A stretch of 64,000 nt of DNA, taken from NCBI RefSeq assembly GCF_900090235.1, contig NZ_LT607750.1, positions 6,777,501 to 6,841,500 on the forward strand, in the 5' to 3' direction. The translations under genes were made by a program, and so were the position numbers. How positions within the stretch are numbered: position 1 is the first letter of the stretch; each line of letters opens with the position of its first letter. The stretch comes from Micromonospora echinaurantiaca (GTDB lineage Bacteria > Actinomycetota > Actinomycetes > Mycobacteriales > Micromonosporaceae). The notes under the pieces were generated by a model. That model saw only the letters and a program-made list of their open reading frames with translations, was not told where the DNA came from and searched no databases. This document shows positions 17,779 through 26,412 of the stretch, one piece after another.

Positions 17779-20571
17779 TCAGCTCCCCGCCGGCGTGACG
17801 TACACGATGGCGTACGAGTTGTCCTTCGCGGCCTTCTTGATGACGATCGAGACGCCGTAGTTCACGCCCAGGTCACCGGGGTTGCCGGTGCCCAGGACGA
17901 TGGCACCGCCGCCCAGGGTCTGGCCGTAGTACTCCGGCGCCGGCGTGCCGTCCGGGTGGGTCACCCGGGTGGTGTACTGCGTGCTGTCCCGCGACGGCAG
18001 CACCACCGAGGCGTCGCTGTCCCGGGCGTACGCCGCACCGTCGCGGATCTCGATGCCCGGGTACCAGCCCTTGGCGTCGGTGAAGCCCTTCACCGGCGGC
18101 TGCGACCCGAACGTCGTGCAGTACTCGCTGTACGGCTCGTCCGCCGCCTCCAGGCACTCCTTGAAGGGGTACGTCGGCTTCAGCGAGAACGCCGCGTTCG
18201 CCGACTGCGGACGGCTGGGCAGGTTGTCCAGCACCGACGGGTCCTTGACCGCCGCCTCGCCCGTCCGCCGGAACGGGTCGAAGTGCGAGTCGACGATCAG
18301 CAGGCCGCCCTTGGCGCCGTAGCTGGGCAGCGCGGTCAACTGCGCGGTGACGTGGTTGACGTCGCCCAGCGCGGTGTCCCGGTACCAGACCAGCATGCCC
18401 GGCGCGTTGTACGAGACCCGGTCGACCTTCCACGCGTCGCGCGAGTAGACCGTGTCGTAGGTGTACTTCAGGCCCTTGTCGAAGCCGTCGAAGTTGCGCC
18501 ACTCGGCCAGGTAGTAGTGCGCCTGCACCGAGGTGCCGCTGTCGATCCGCCAACCCGGGCCGCTGGTGTCCACGAAGGTGCCGCCGGTCGCGGTCCAGCC
18601 GTTGGTGCCGCTCTCGACGTCGTCGCTCCAGGTGGTGGCGCCACCGCCGGTGACCGAGAAGTCGTCGGCGAACCAGCCCCGCTCCACGAACGCCTCGTCG
18701 GTGGCGTAGCGCAGCCGCAGCTGGATGTTCTGCCCGGCGTACGCCGACAGGTCGACGTAGTCGTGCCGCCAGCCGTGGGTGTCACCGGTCAGGCCGTACT
18801 TCTTGTTGCCGAAGTCGACCATCCGGCCGTTCGGGTCGGCGTAGCCGTCGTCGGTGGTGACCAGCTTGCCGGTCGAGTCGTAGACCTTCTGCTCGGCCCA
18901 GGTGGTGCCGCCGTCGGTCGAGATCTCGACGAAGCCGTAGTCCCAGTCGGCCTCGATGACGAAGTTGTTCCACATCCAGAACTTCGCGTCGGCCGCCGCC
19001 GGCACCGCCACCTGACGGGCGATCTTGACGTCCGCCCAGTCCTGGTCAGCGCCGGTGTACCACATGTTCGCGCCGCTGTGCGGCGTGGCCAGGGTGATCA
19101 CCTTGTCCGGCAGGTCGATCTTGATGCCGTCCTGGGTGCCGACCGGGGTGCGCGAGGTCTGCCCGAGCTTGACGGCGCGCGGGTCCGCCCCGGGGGCCAG
19201 GGTGAGCGGATCCGCCCAGCCGAGCACCCACTTGTCCCACAGACCCATGTGCGTCGGCAGCGCCTGGAAGACCTCGCCGGAGTGCGAACCCGAGGCCATC
19301 AGGTCCCAGAAGTCCACGTCCGAGTCGGCGTTGCCGGAGGTGTCGTAGAGGTCCGGCAGGCCCAGGTCGTGGCCGTACTCGTGGGCGAAGACGCCGACCC
19401 CGGCGTCCTCCGGCTGCACGATGTAGTTCGACACCTGCAGGCTGGTGCCGGGGATGGTGTAGCCGCCCGCGATCGAGGAGGAGTGCGCCCAGACCGCGTA
19501 GATGCCCTCGGCGCCGCCGCCGCGCGACTTGCCCTGGCCGGCGTGCACCAGCACCAGGTGGTCGATCACGCCGTCCGGCTCGAAGACGTTGCCGTCGCCG
19601 TCCCGGTCACCCTGGTCCTCGATGTCGTAGTCGGCCCACGGGAAGTCCGGGTCCATCGCGGCCAGCGCGTCGATCGCGTCGGTGGCCAGCCGGCCCGCGC
19701 CCTGCGGGTTGTCCGGGTGGCCGTTCATCGCCTGCTGGCGCCCGGCGACCCAGTTGCCGTTCTCGTCCTGGAAGCAGCGCGACGCCGCGTACCAGCCCTC
19801 CGAGTGCGGCACGGTGATCCACGGGCTGGCCTGCCCGTCCACCGTGTACGCACCCTTGGACATCTCCAGGTACATGTTGTGCATGGTGCGGCCACGCAGG
19901 TCGATGCCGGGCTTGCCGTCCGGACCCTTCAGGTCCTTGCGGACCCGCTCGGTGATGCCGGTCTTGGTGTAGAGCATCTTGTCGAAGTGCGCGGGCGAGA
20001 AGTCCGGCACCCAGAACGAGTTGTTGTCCTTGTGCGGCAGGGTCGCCGGGTTCGGGATGTTGTTGTGCTTCGGGCCGTTCTGCACGGTGCCCGGAACGCA
20101 GGTCCGGTCCTCGAACACGGTCCGCGGGACCATGACGTCGGTGAAGTCGTCGTTGGCCTGGTCGTTGAACTCCACCAGCAGGGTCAGCAGCTTCGCCGTC
20201 TGGGTGCTCGGCGCCTGCTTGATCTTGCGGGGGCTCTTCCCGGACTTGATCGACTTGGCCTCCAGCCGGGCCAGCTCTTTGGCCGCGACCGGGTTGCCCC
20301 GGGCGTACTTGCGGTCGAACGCCCGTGCCTCGTCGGCTGCCGAGGTGTAGATGCCTTCCTTGCCCTTGACCTCGCGGCCGGCGGTGTCCGGCTGCACCTC
20401 CGGCTCGGCATAGTTGATGTAGAACTCGTCGGCTCCGATCACCGCCTTCGGCGCGGTGGACGTCTCGGCTGCCGCGCTACCCGTCACGGTCAGTGACGTG
20501 GCCGCGAGGGCGATGGCGGGCAGCGCGACGAGTAGGCGCCGACGCGGCCCGGCTTGCGATCTTCTGTTCAT
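17779..20571 (-). CDS. Secreted M6 (immune inhibitor A family) metalloprotease 3
   Basis: 930 residues from the ATG at 20571, which follows a GGAG ribosome site by 6 bases; an ATG 21 bases upstream lacks one. Twin-arginine-like start MNRRSQAGPRRRLLVALPAIA is followed by a hydrophobic core and AETS cleavage region. Catalytic motif FAHEYGHDLGLPDLYD lies near residue 396, preceded by an acidic loop with DRDGDGNVFEPDGVIDH. The C-terminal part is longer than in its two paralogues and includes a beta-sandwich region with DDFSVTGGGATTW. It is the first gene of the three-protease run. Confidence 0.9.
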   Translation of the reverse strand: MNRRSQAGPRRRLLVALPAIALAATSLTVTGSAAAETSTAPKAVIGADEFYINYAEPEVQPDTAGREVKGKEGIYTSAADEARAFDRKYARGNPVAAKELARLEAKSIKSGKSPRKIKQAPSTQTAKLLTLLVEFNDQANDDFTDVMVPRTVFEDRTCVPGTVQNGPKHNNIPNPATLPHKDNNSFWVPDFSPAHFDKMLYTKTGITERVRKDLKGPDGKPGIDLRGRTMHNMYLEMSKGAYTVDGQASPWITVPHSEGWYAASRCFQDENGNWVAGRQQAMNGHPDNPQGAGRLATDAIDALAAMDPDFPWADYDIEDQGDRDGDGNVFEPDGVIDHLVLVHAGQGKSRGGGAEGIYAVWAHSSSIAGGYTIPGTSLQVSNYIVQPEDAGVGVFAHEYGHDLGLPDLYDTSGNADSDVDFWDLMASGSHSGEVFQALPTHMGLWDKWVLGWADPLTLAPGADPRAVKLGQTSRTPVGTQDGIKIDLPDKVITLATPHSGANMWYTGADQDWADVKIARQVAVPAAADAKFWMWNNFVIEADWDYGFVEISTDGGTTWAEQKVYDSTGKLVTTDDGYADPNGRMVDFGNKKYGLTGDTHGWRHDYVDLSAYAGQNIQLRLRYATDEAFVERGWFADDFSVTGGGATTWSDDVESGTNGWTATGGTFVDTSGPGWRIDSGTSVQAHYYLAEWRNFDGFDKGLKYTYDTVYSRDAWKVDRVSYNAPGMLVWYRDTALGDVNHVTAQLTALPSYGAKGGLLIVDSHFDPFRRTGEAAVKDPSVLDNLPSRPQSANAAFSLKPTYPFKECLEAADEPYSEYCTTFGSQPPVKGFTDAKGWYPGIEIRDGAAYARDSDASVVLPSRDSTQYTTRVTHPDGTPAPEYYGQTLGGGAIVLGTGNPGDLGVNYGVSIVIKKAAKDNSYAIVYVTPAGS

Positions 20572-20785
20572 GCCGCTCCATTTCTCGGGCATGGGAGGAG
20601 GAAGTCGGCCGGCCTCACTGACAGTGATGCCTATCGAAACCGTCCGACGTGCGTGAACCTAAATCAGAACGGTTCCGAACGACAGGGGGCGACCGTCGCC
20701 TGTGTCCGTTCAGCTTCTCCGCACTCCACCGACCGACCGATGTGACGCTGGTGGGACGGTCCGGTTCGTACCCGTAAGAAATGAC

Positions 20786-20819
20786 CGAGGGTGGCGGTCC
20801 GTCCGGACCGCCACCCTCG
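20786..20819 (-). terminator. Intrinsic terminator of acsA
   Basis: Nearly perfect 16-base inverted repeat (left arm CGAGGGTGGCGGTCCG) located 18 bases past the acsA stop; on the minus strand it is followed by TCATTTCTTA. Confidence 0.85.
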
Positions 20820-20837
20820 ATGGGCGTACGCCTGTCG

Positions 20838-22859
20838 TCAGTCCTCGTCGGACTTGCCGCCGCTCATGCCGGAGGCGATCAGCTCCATCACCGAGGAGTC
20901 CTGGAGCGTGGTGACGTCGCCCAGCGACCGGTGCTCGGCGACGTCCCGGAGCAGCCGCCGCATGATCTTGCCGGAGCGGGTCTTCGGCAGTTCGGGCACC
21001 AGCATGATCTGTCGCGGCTTGGCGATCGGGCCGAGCGTCTTCGCCACGTGGTTGCGCAGGTCGGCGATGAGCTGCTCGCCGGCGTCGCCGGCGGTGTCGG
21101 TGCTGCCGCGCGGGATGGCGAACGCGACGATCGCCTGCCCGGTGGTCGGGTCGGTCGCGCCGACCACCGCCGCCTCGGCCACCGACGGGTGCGAGACCAG
21201 CGCCGACTCCACCTCGGTGGTGGAGATGTTGTGGCCGGACACCAGCATCACGTCGTCGACCCGGCCGAGCAGCCAGATGTGCCCGTCGTCGTCCTTCTTC
21301 GCCCCGTCCCCGGCGAAGTACACCCACCCGCGGGAGCCTTCGGCCCCCGCCTCCCGCCCAGACTCGACGCCTCCGGCGCCTGCGCCGAAGCGCGACCAGT
21401 AGGTCTCGATGAACCGGTCGTCGTCGCCCCAGATGGTGCGCAGCATGGACGGCCACGGTTCGCGCAGCACCAGGTACCCGCCGCCACCGTTGGGCACCGA
21501 CTGGCCCTGGTCGTCCACCACGTCGGCGACGATGCCCGGCAGCGGGGTCATCGCGCTGCCCGGCTTCGCGGCGGTCACCCCGGGCAGCGGGGAGATCATG
21601 ATGGCGCCGGTCTCGGTCTGCCACCAGGTGTCCACGACGGGCAGCTCGCCCCGGCCGACGTGCTGCCGGTACCAGATCCACGCCTCCGGGTTGATCGGCT
21701 CGCCGACGCTGCCGAGCAGCCGCAGCGACGACAGGTCGTAGCCGGCGGGGATGTCCTCGCCCCACTTCATCATCGTGCGGATCAGCGTCGGCGCGGTGTA
21801 GAGGATGGTGACCTTGTACTTGTCGACGATCTCCCAGAACCGGCCCTTGTGCGGGGTGTCCGGGGTGCCCTCGTACATCACCTGGGTGGCGCCGTTGGAG
21901 AGCGGGCCGTAGACGATGTAGGAGTGGCCGGTCACCCAGCCGATGTCGGCGGTGCACCAGTAGACGTCGGTTTCCGGCTTCAGGTCGAACACCGCGTGCG
22001 TGGTGTACGACGTCTGGGTCAGGTAGCCACCGGTGGTGTGCAGGATGCCCTTCGGGCGGGCCGTGGTGCCGCTGGTGTAGAGGATGAACAGCGGGTGCTC
22101 GGCGTCGAACGGCTGGGCGGTGTGCTCCGGCGAGGCCGTCTCCACCGTCTCGTGCCACCAGTGGTCCTTCTCGGACCAGGCCACGTCCTCACCGGTGCGG
22201 CGGACCACCAGCACGTGCTCCACCGACGGGCACTTGGCCACCGCCTCGTCCACGGTGGGCTTCAGCGCCGACGGCTTGCCCCGCCGGAAGCCGCCGTCGG
22301 CGGTGATGACCACCTTGGCGGTGGCGTCCTGGATCCGGTTGGTCAGCGCGTCGGCCGAGAAGCCGCCGAAGACCACGCTGTGCGTGGCGCCGATCCGGGC
22401 GCAGGCCAGCATCGCGACCGCGGCCTCCGGGACCATCGGCAGGTAGATCGCCACCCGGTCGCCGGCCGTGACGCCGAGGTCGGTCAGCGCGTTCGCCGCC
22501 TGGCAGGTGAGCCGGTGCAGCTCGGCGTACGTGATGGTCCGGGTGTCGCCCGGCTCGCCCTCCCAGTGGATGGCGACCTTGTCGCCCAGGCCCGCCTCGA
22601 CGTGCCGGTCCAGACAGTTGTACGCCACGTTGAGCTGGCCGCCGACGAACCACTTCGCGAACGGCGGGTTCGACCAGTCCAGCACCTGGTCCCACTGCTT
22701 CGCCCAGGTCAGCCGCCCGGCCTGGCGCTCCCAGAACGCCAGCCGGTCGGCCTCCGCCTCGGCGTACGCGTCCGCCTTGACGTTGGCGTCGGCGGCGAGT
22801 TCGGCCGGCGGCGGGAACTGGCGCGTCTCGTTCAACAGATTGGCCAATGCCTCGCTCAT
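20838..22859 (-). CDS. acsA: Acetyl-CoA synthetase (AMP-forming)
   Basis: 673 residues. Converts acetate, ATP and CoA to acetyl-CoA. Visible are the P-loop-like YTSGTTARPKGILHTTGG, DTWWQTETG, and the C-terminal PKTRSGKIMRRLLR whose Lys is the acetylation/catalytic site of Acs enzymes. The ATG at 22859 follows GAGGGAG; the frame stays open far upstream but into non-homologous sequence. Between TYWSRF and YFAGDGAKKD, which are nearly adjacent in other Acs proteins, there is an extra Gly/Ala/Glu-rich run of about 20 residues (about 487-508). It is transcribed alone and divergent from the Fic-like gene. Confidence 0.95.
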   Translation of the reverse strand: MSEALANLLNETRQFPPPAELAADANVKADAYAEAEADRLAFWERQAGRLTWAKQWDQVLDWSNPPFAKWFVGGQLNVAYNCLDRHVEAGLGDKVAIHWEGEPGDTRTITYAELHRLTCQAANALTDLGVTAGDRVAIYLPMVPEAAVAMLACARIGATHSVVFGGFSADALTNRIQDATAKVVITADGGFRRGKPSALKPTVDEAVAKCPSVEHVLVVRRTGEDVAWSEKDHWWHETVETASPEHTAQPFDAEHPLFILYTSGTTARPKGILHTTGGYLTQTSYTTHAVFDLKPETDVYWCTADIGWVTGHSYIVYGPLSNGATQVMYEGTPDTPHKGRFWEIVDKYKVTILYTAPTLIRTMMKWGEDIPAGYDLSSLRLLGSVGEPINPEAWIWYRQHVGRGELPVVDTWWQTETGAIMISPLPGVTAAKPGSAMTPLPGIVADVVDDQGQSVPNGGGGYLVLREPWPSMLRTIWGDDDRFIETYWSRFGAGAGGVESGREAGAEGSRGWVYFAGDGAKKDDDGHIWLLGRVDDVMLVSGHNISTTEVESALVSHPSVAEAAVVGATDPTTGQAIVAFAIPRGSTDTAGDAGEQLIADLRNHVAKTLGPIAKPRQIMLVPELPKTRSGKIMRRLLRDVAEHRSLGDVTTLQDSSVMELIASGMSGGKSDED

Positions 22860-23105
22860 GCCGTGCTCCCTCGTCGCTCGGGTGACCTGCGTCTCGTTGG
22901 AGGAGAGGTTAGTCGGCGCCGTGGGGCGGCGGCGACCGGTCATCGGCCGGATCGCGCCGAGCGGCCCGCGACGCGCGCCGGACGGCGCGGTGCCGGCCCC
23001 GCCGCTGCGGGTGCCGGTTCGATCGAGGCCGGGTCGGCGGTGGCCGGGATCGCGTTCGGGTCGGGTGCGGCCCGCGACGCGCGGCCGGGTCGCTAGCGTG
23101 ACGGG

Positions 23106-23852
23106 GTGACCACCGACCCGCTCGCCCCGCTGCTGGAGCTCGCCGACATCGCCCCCGCCGTCGAGCGGGCCCGCGAGCGCTTCGACCAGGCGCTGCGGCA
23201 CCGCGCGCTGCGCCGGCACGGCGGCCAGGTCGCGGCCGAGGTCAGCCTCCGCTCCGCGGTGGCCAGCGCGGCCCTCGAGGGGTACGCCCACGACCGGGAG
23301 GCCGTCCGGGCCGGCACGGTCACCGAGCCGGTGCTGCAGGGGGCGCTGCGGGTGGCCGGGGCGCTGCCCGGGCTGAGCGAGCTGTGGCCGAAGGCGCCCC
23401 GACAGGCGCTGGCCAAGCTGCACGTCCTCGCCGCCCGGGACGTGGTCGCCGAGGCCGAGCTGGGCCGCCCGGTGGCCGACCCGGTGGTGGCCACCCGGCT
23501 GGACGGGCTGGCCGGGCTGGCCGCCGGTGGCACCAAGGTCTCCCCGCTGGTGCTGGCCGCCGTCGTACACGGTGAGCTGCTGAACCTGCGCCCGTTCGCC
23601 GGACCGTCCGGGCTGGTCGCCCGGGGAGCCGCCCGGCTGGTGCTGCTCTCCAGCGGCCTCGACCCGCGTGGCCTCCTCGCCGTCGACGTGGGCCACCACG
23701 AGCGGGAACCCGAGTACGTCGGCTCGGCCGGCGCCTTCGCCACCGGCACCCCGGACGGCCTGCGCTCCTGGCTGCGGCACTACATGACGGCGGTCGAGGT
23801 CGGCGCGGACCAGCTCACCGCCATCGGCGACGAGATCCTCGCCGCCGCCTGA
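23106..23852 (+). CDS. Degenerate Fic-like protein (often annotated oxidoreductase) divergent from acsA
   Basis: 248 residues, Ala/Leu-rich and helical. The region VVHGELLNLRPFAGPSGLVARGAARLVL (long helix-loop-helix) has the spacing of a Fic core (H-x-F-x-D/E-G-N-G-R-x-x-R) but with PFAGPSGLVAR in place of the catalytic residues, preceded by SVASAALEG-like text (AVASAALEGYAHDREAV) that resembles the Fic inhibitory helix S-x-x-x-E-G. Homologues sit beside acs in other actinobacteria. AMPylation activity is unlikely given the missing His and Gly-Asn-Gly-Arg. Start is the GTG at 23106. Function is not known. Confidence 0.6.
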   Translation: MTTDPLAPLLELADIAPAVERARERFDQALRHRALRRHGGQVAAEVSLRSAVASAALEGYAHDREAVRAGTVTEPVLQGALRVAGALPGLSELWPKAPRQALAKLHVLAARDVVAEAELGRPVADPVVATRLDGLAGLAAGGTKVSPLVLAAVVHGELLNLRPFAGPSGLVARGAARLVLLSSGLDPRGLLAVDVGHHEREPEYVGSAGAFATGTPDGLRSWLRHYMTAVEVGADQLTAIGDEILAAA

Positions 23853-23937
23853 GCGAGCTGTCGCCGCTGGCTGACGGGGCCTGTCGCCGCCTGGGCGGCC
23901 TCCGCCGCCCTGTGCCGCCGTGCCGCGGGCGCCTCGA

Positions 23938-24741
23938 TCAGGCGGCCGGTGCGGCGCGGGTGCGGCGGTGGCGGCCGTACCAGGCGATGCCGATGGCCAC
24001 CCCGACGCCGACGCCGAGGGCCGCCGCGGCGACCGGCACGGCGGGGCGCTCGCGCAGCCGCCGGCCCAGCGGGATCGGGTGCCGGAACTCCAGCACCGGC
24101 CAGGAGTTCTCCGTCGCCAGCTTGCGCAGCTGCCGGTCCGGGTTGACCGCCGTCGGGTGGCCCACGCACTCCAGCAGCGGACGGTCGCTGTACGAGTCGG
24201 AGTAGGCGTACGAGTCGGCGAGGTCGTAGCCGCGCGCGGTGGCCAGCTCGCTGACCGCGTCGACCTTGCTCGGCCCAGCGGCGTAGAACTCCACCTCGCC
24301 GCTGTAGCGGCCGTCCACCACGCCCATCCGGGTGGCGATCACGTCGGTGACCCCGAGCAGCGCCCCGATCGGGCGGACCATCTCCTCACCGGAGGCGGAG
24401 ACCAGCACGACGTCCCGGCCGGCCGCCTGGTGCTCCTCGATGAGGGCGGCGGCCTCGGCGTACACGTACGGGTTGATCAGCTCGTGCAGTGTCTCCGCGA
24501 CGATCTGGCGGACCTGCTCCACCGGCCAGCCCTTGCAGAGCGTGGCGAGGTAGTCCCTGGTCCGAGCCATGGTCTGCTCGTCGGTGCCGCCCAGCCGGAA
24601 CATCAGCTGCGCGTACGCCGACTTGACCACGTCACGCCGGGTGATCAGGCCGTCCCGGTAGAACGGCCGTCCGAACGCCAGGGCGCTCGACTTGGCGATG
24701 ACGGTCTTGTCCAGATCGAAAAAAGCGGCACTTCGGCCCAC
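23938..24741 (-). CDS. HAD-IB family phosphatase with C-terminal membrane helix
   Basis: 267 residues. HAD motif I is AFFDLDKTVIAKSSA (nucleophile Asp and DxDxT form), motif II is VLVSASGEE, motif III region GPSKVDAV and motif IV SYAYSDSYSDRPLLE. A C-terminal hydrophobic segment (PVAAAALGVGVGVAIGIAWYG) with a basic tail likely anchors it to the membrane. Homologues (SerB-like, including the Rv3661 type) stand next to the 6C RNA and ssd in other actinobacteria, matching this context. Start is a GTG at 24741. Confidence 0.88.
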   Translation of the reverse strand: MGRSAAFFDLDKTVIAKSSALAFGRPFYRDGLITRRDVVKSAYAQLMFRLGGTDEQTMARTRDYLATLCKGWPVEQVRQIVAETLHELINPYVYAEAAALIEEHQAAGRDVVLVSASGEEMVRPIGALLGVTDVIATRMGVVDGRYSGEVEFYAAGPSKVDAVSELATARGYDLADSYAYSDSYSDRPLLECVGHPTAVNPDRQLRKLATENSWPVLEFRHPIPLGRRLRERPAVPVAAAALGVGVGVAIGIAWYGRHRRTRAAPAA

Positions 24742-24923
24742 GGCGCGAAAGTCTAGCCCGATGGTCTATGGTCGGCGGGTGCCCGGGGTTCCGAAGCCCC
24801 CTCAGACCCACGGGCCGGCCCCACCACCTCCGCGCATCGTGACGGCGGTCACACTCTGCGAACAGGATTTCGCAGGGAGTGGAGGCGACACCACTCGACG
24901 TGAGCAGGTCCGCTCAGGCAGAC

Positions 24924-24951
24924 TTGTCGGCACGACGAGAACTCATATCTC
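24924..24951 (+). promoter_or_regulatory. Likely promoter of the 6C RNA
   Basis: TTGTCG (24924-24929) and TATCTC (24946-24951) are spaced by 16 bases and precede the C-rich hairpins, giving an expected RNA start near 24957. An upstream perfect inverted repeat CTGCGAA-N6-TTCGCAG (24856-24875) may be a regulatory site. Between 24742 and 24923 I see no gene. Confidence 0.5.
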
Positions 24952-24956
24952 GGACA

Positions 24957-25072
24957 ACACCCAGACCCTCGGCGGTTGCACCCCCCGTGACCGCTGAGTG
25001 GGTTCGGCTCGACCCCCCGGAGCCGAACCTCACGACGACCCCCGTCTCCCCCCGACGGGGGTCGTCCCTTTC
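24957..25072 (+). ncRNA. 6C small RNA
   Basis: Actinobacterial 6C RNA, defined by stem-loops whose loops carry runs of six C. Here a 10-bp stem (GGTTCGGCTC / GAGCCGAACC, 25001-25029) has loop GACCCCCCG, and a perfect 13-bp stem (GACGACCCCCGTC, 25034-25066) has loop TCCCCCC and is followed by CCTTTCC, doubling as the terminator. A smaller hairpin at 24972-24994 also exposes C's. Known 6C RNA (B11 in Mycobacterium tuberculosis) lies between the HAD-phosphatase gene and ssd, exactly the backbone position here. It acts in trans on mRNAs through its C-rich loops in mycobacteria. The 5' end is an estimate. Confidence 0.85.
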
Positions 25073-25147
25073 CGGGTGTTGCTGCGCTGCAGGTCACAGG
25101 CCGTCTCCACCGCCGATCAGGGGTAACGTCCGAGGGTATTTCCGTCG

Positions 25148-25645
25148 TCAAAGGCAGCAGGGGGCGGCAGAGCTGTCGACGGCGGCCAGGATGCGGGCGG
25201 CGTAGTCGTCCGGGCTGATTGTGTAACGATTGAGCGTCGTTGACGCCTGCGCGTGCCCCATGACCCGCTGCGCCAGGTAGATCGGAACGCCGTCGGTGAC
25301 CAGCCAGGTGGTGCAGGCGTGTCTCAGATCGTGGAACCGCATCCCGCCGACGGCCTTGGTCGCCACGTAGGCGATCGCCCTCCCGCTCGGTGGTGAATTC
25401 GGCCGACCACTCGACACCGTCCCGGTCGGGCCAGACGGCGCGCTACCGGTGCGGGCCGGTCGTTGCAGCCAGAGCGCCAGTACTACAGCGGGCAGGGCGA
25501 GGAACATACCGATTACCTGGGCCGCCCAACCCCAGGGAGCGAGGACGGCGCCGTCGACCATCCCCGCACGCTCGATGAGCAGCGCCCCGCCACACGGGAC
25601 GACCAGCAACCCCATCGCAACGGCACCCACCCACAGCAGAGCCAT
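25148..25645 (-). pseudogene. Chimeric ORF: membrane segment joined to tyrosine-recombinase C-terminus
   Basis: The last 75 codons (25148-about 25375) encode the catalytic end of a phage/ICE-type tyrosine recombinase: VGGMRFHDLRHACTTWL (H-x-x-R box), RVMGHAQASTT (second His box) and NRYT (nucleophile Tyr), ending at a natural-looking stop. Everything N-terminal of that is missing; instead the frame continues into two hydrophobic segments (ALLWVGAVAMGLLVVPCGGALL; VIGMFLALPAVVLALWL) unrelated to integrases. It is 75 bases from the 6C RNA terminator. I read it as a deletion remnant of an integrase abutting a piece of a membrane-protein gene; whether the fusion is expressed is unknown. Confidence 0.7.
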
Positions 25646-25743
25646 CGAACGACGGACAGCGGCCTATGGATTGCGCCAAAAGGCCCGATTCCGCCTCCTT
25701 GACCTACAGCACACTGCGGCTGGGCACCCAGCGCGCCGCCGCG

Positions 25744-26412
25744 TCACGGTTCGAGATGCTGCCAGTTGGTGCGGCGTAGTTCCTCGGCCAGAGCGGGGAC
25801 CGCGGACTCGGGAAAACGGCGCGCCCACAGGCCGAGCCAGTCTTCGTCGTTTAGGTAGAGCTTCCAGTCGGTGATGTCGGCGTGCCGCAGCAGCACGAAC
25901 GGCACGGGCGACCTGAACGGTCGGAGTGCCGAGCTGTGAACCGACGTCAGCTCGTTTCGTTCGTGGAATTCCCCTATCACCACACCGTCTTTGGCGTAAG
26001 AGGGTTTCAGCAACTGTGCCATCTGAGCGTCGCTCAGAATGTCGTTGGCACGGTCCGCCGACACGTCCGTGAAAACGACGACGATCGCTTTGAAGGCTAT
26101 GTCATCACCTTGCACGGGTTCAGCGCGCAGGAGCCTTCCGCTGTGGTCGTTCACGAGCTGGACGACCTCCGCCACGCCGCGGTCGGCGATCCGCTCTGGA
26201 GCCAGCCAAAGCGTGTTGCGCTCCATCGCCCTGCCCACGAAGGGGCATACCGGACCGGGACGGCCGAGATCATTGTTGGGCATGGCAACGAAGGTCTTGA
26301 TCCAGTCTGCGACGGCGCGCAACGCATTGAGATCGCTGTCCGCGAGACCCCTCGTCTTGCTGGGGTCCTCGAGATCTTGGACGACGAAAAGGCTCTTGGT
26401 CGGCGCTGCCAT
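25744..26412 (-). CDS. DUF6875-type protein of unknown function
   Basis: 222 residues, soluble. The block FVAMPNNDLGRPGPVCPFVGRAM (about 41-63) is the hallmark of the DUF6875 family as I know it; a second conserved part is KPSYAKDGVVIGEFHERNE and the C-terminus RSPVPFVLLRHADITDWKLYL. Function is not established. Third-position GC is visibly lower than in the chromosomal backbone genes, in keeping with acquired DNA. There is no Shine-Dalgarno before the ATG at 26412; a TAATTT at 26420-26425 on the same strand, about 8 bases upstream, fits a -10 box for leaderless transcription. Confidence 0.7.
   Translation of the reverse strand: MAAPTKSLFVVQDLEDPSKTRGLADSDLNALRAVADWIKTFVAMPNNDLGRPGPVCPFVGRAMERNTLWLAPERIADRGVAEVVQLVNDHSGRLLRAEPVQGDDIAFKAIVVVFTDVSADRANDILSDAQMAQLLKPSYAKDGVVIGEFHERNELTSVHSSALRPFRSPVPFVLLRHADITDWKLYLNDEDWLGLWARRFPESAVPALAEELRRTNWQHLEP

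Noticed and set aside
22860..23780. N-terminal extension of acsA in the same frame
   Set aside because: The extension has no Acs homology, overlaps the divergent Fic-like gene and lacks a ribosome site; the ATG at 22859 has one.
24879..25205. Small protein genes across the 6C RNA region
   Set aside because: Frames run through the hairpins and terminator, codon bias is weak, and the RNA structures explain the sequence.
25148..25645. Functional site-specific integrase
   Set aside because: Only the last 75 residues are recombinase; catalytic Arg I and the core-binding domain are missing.
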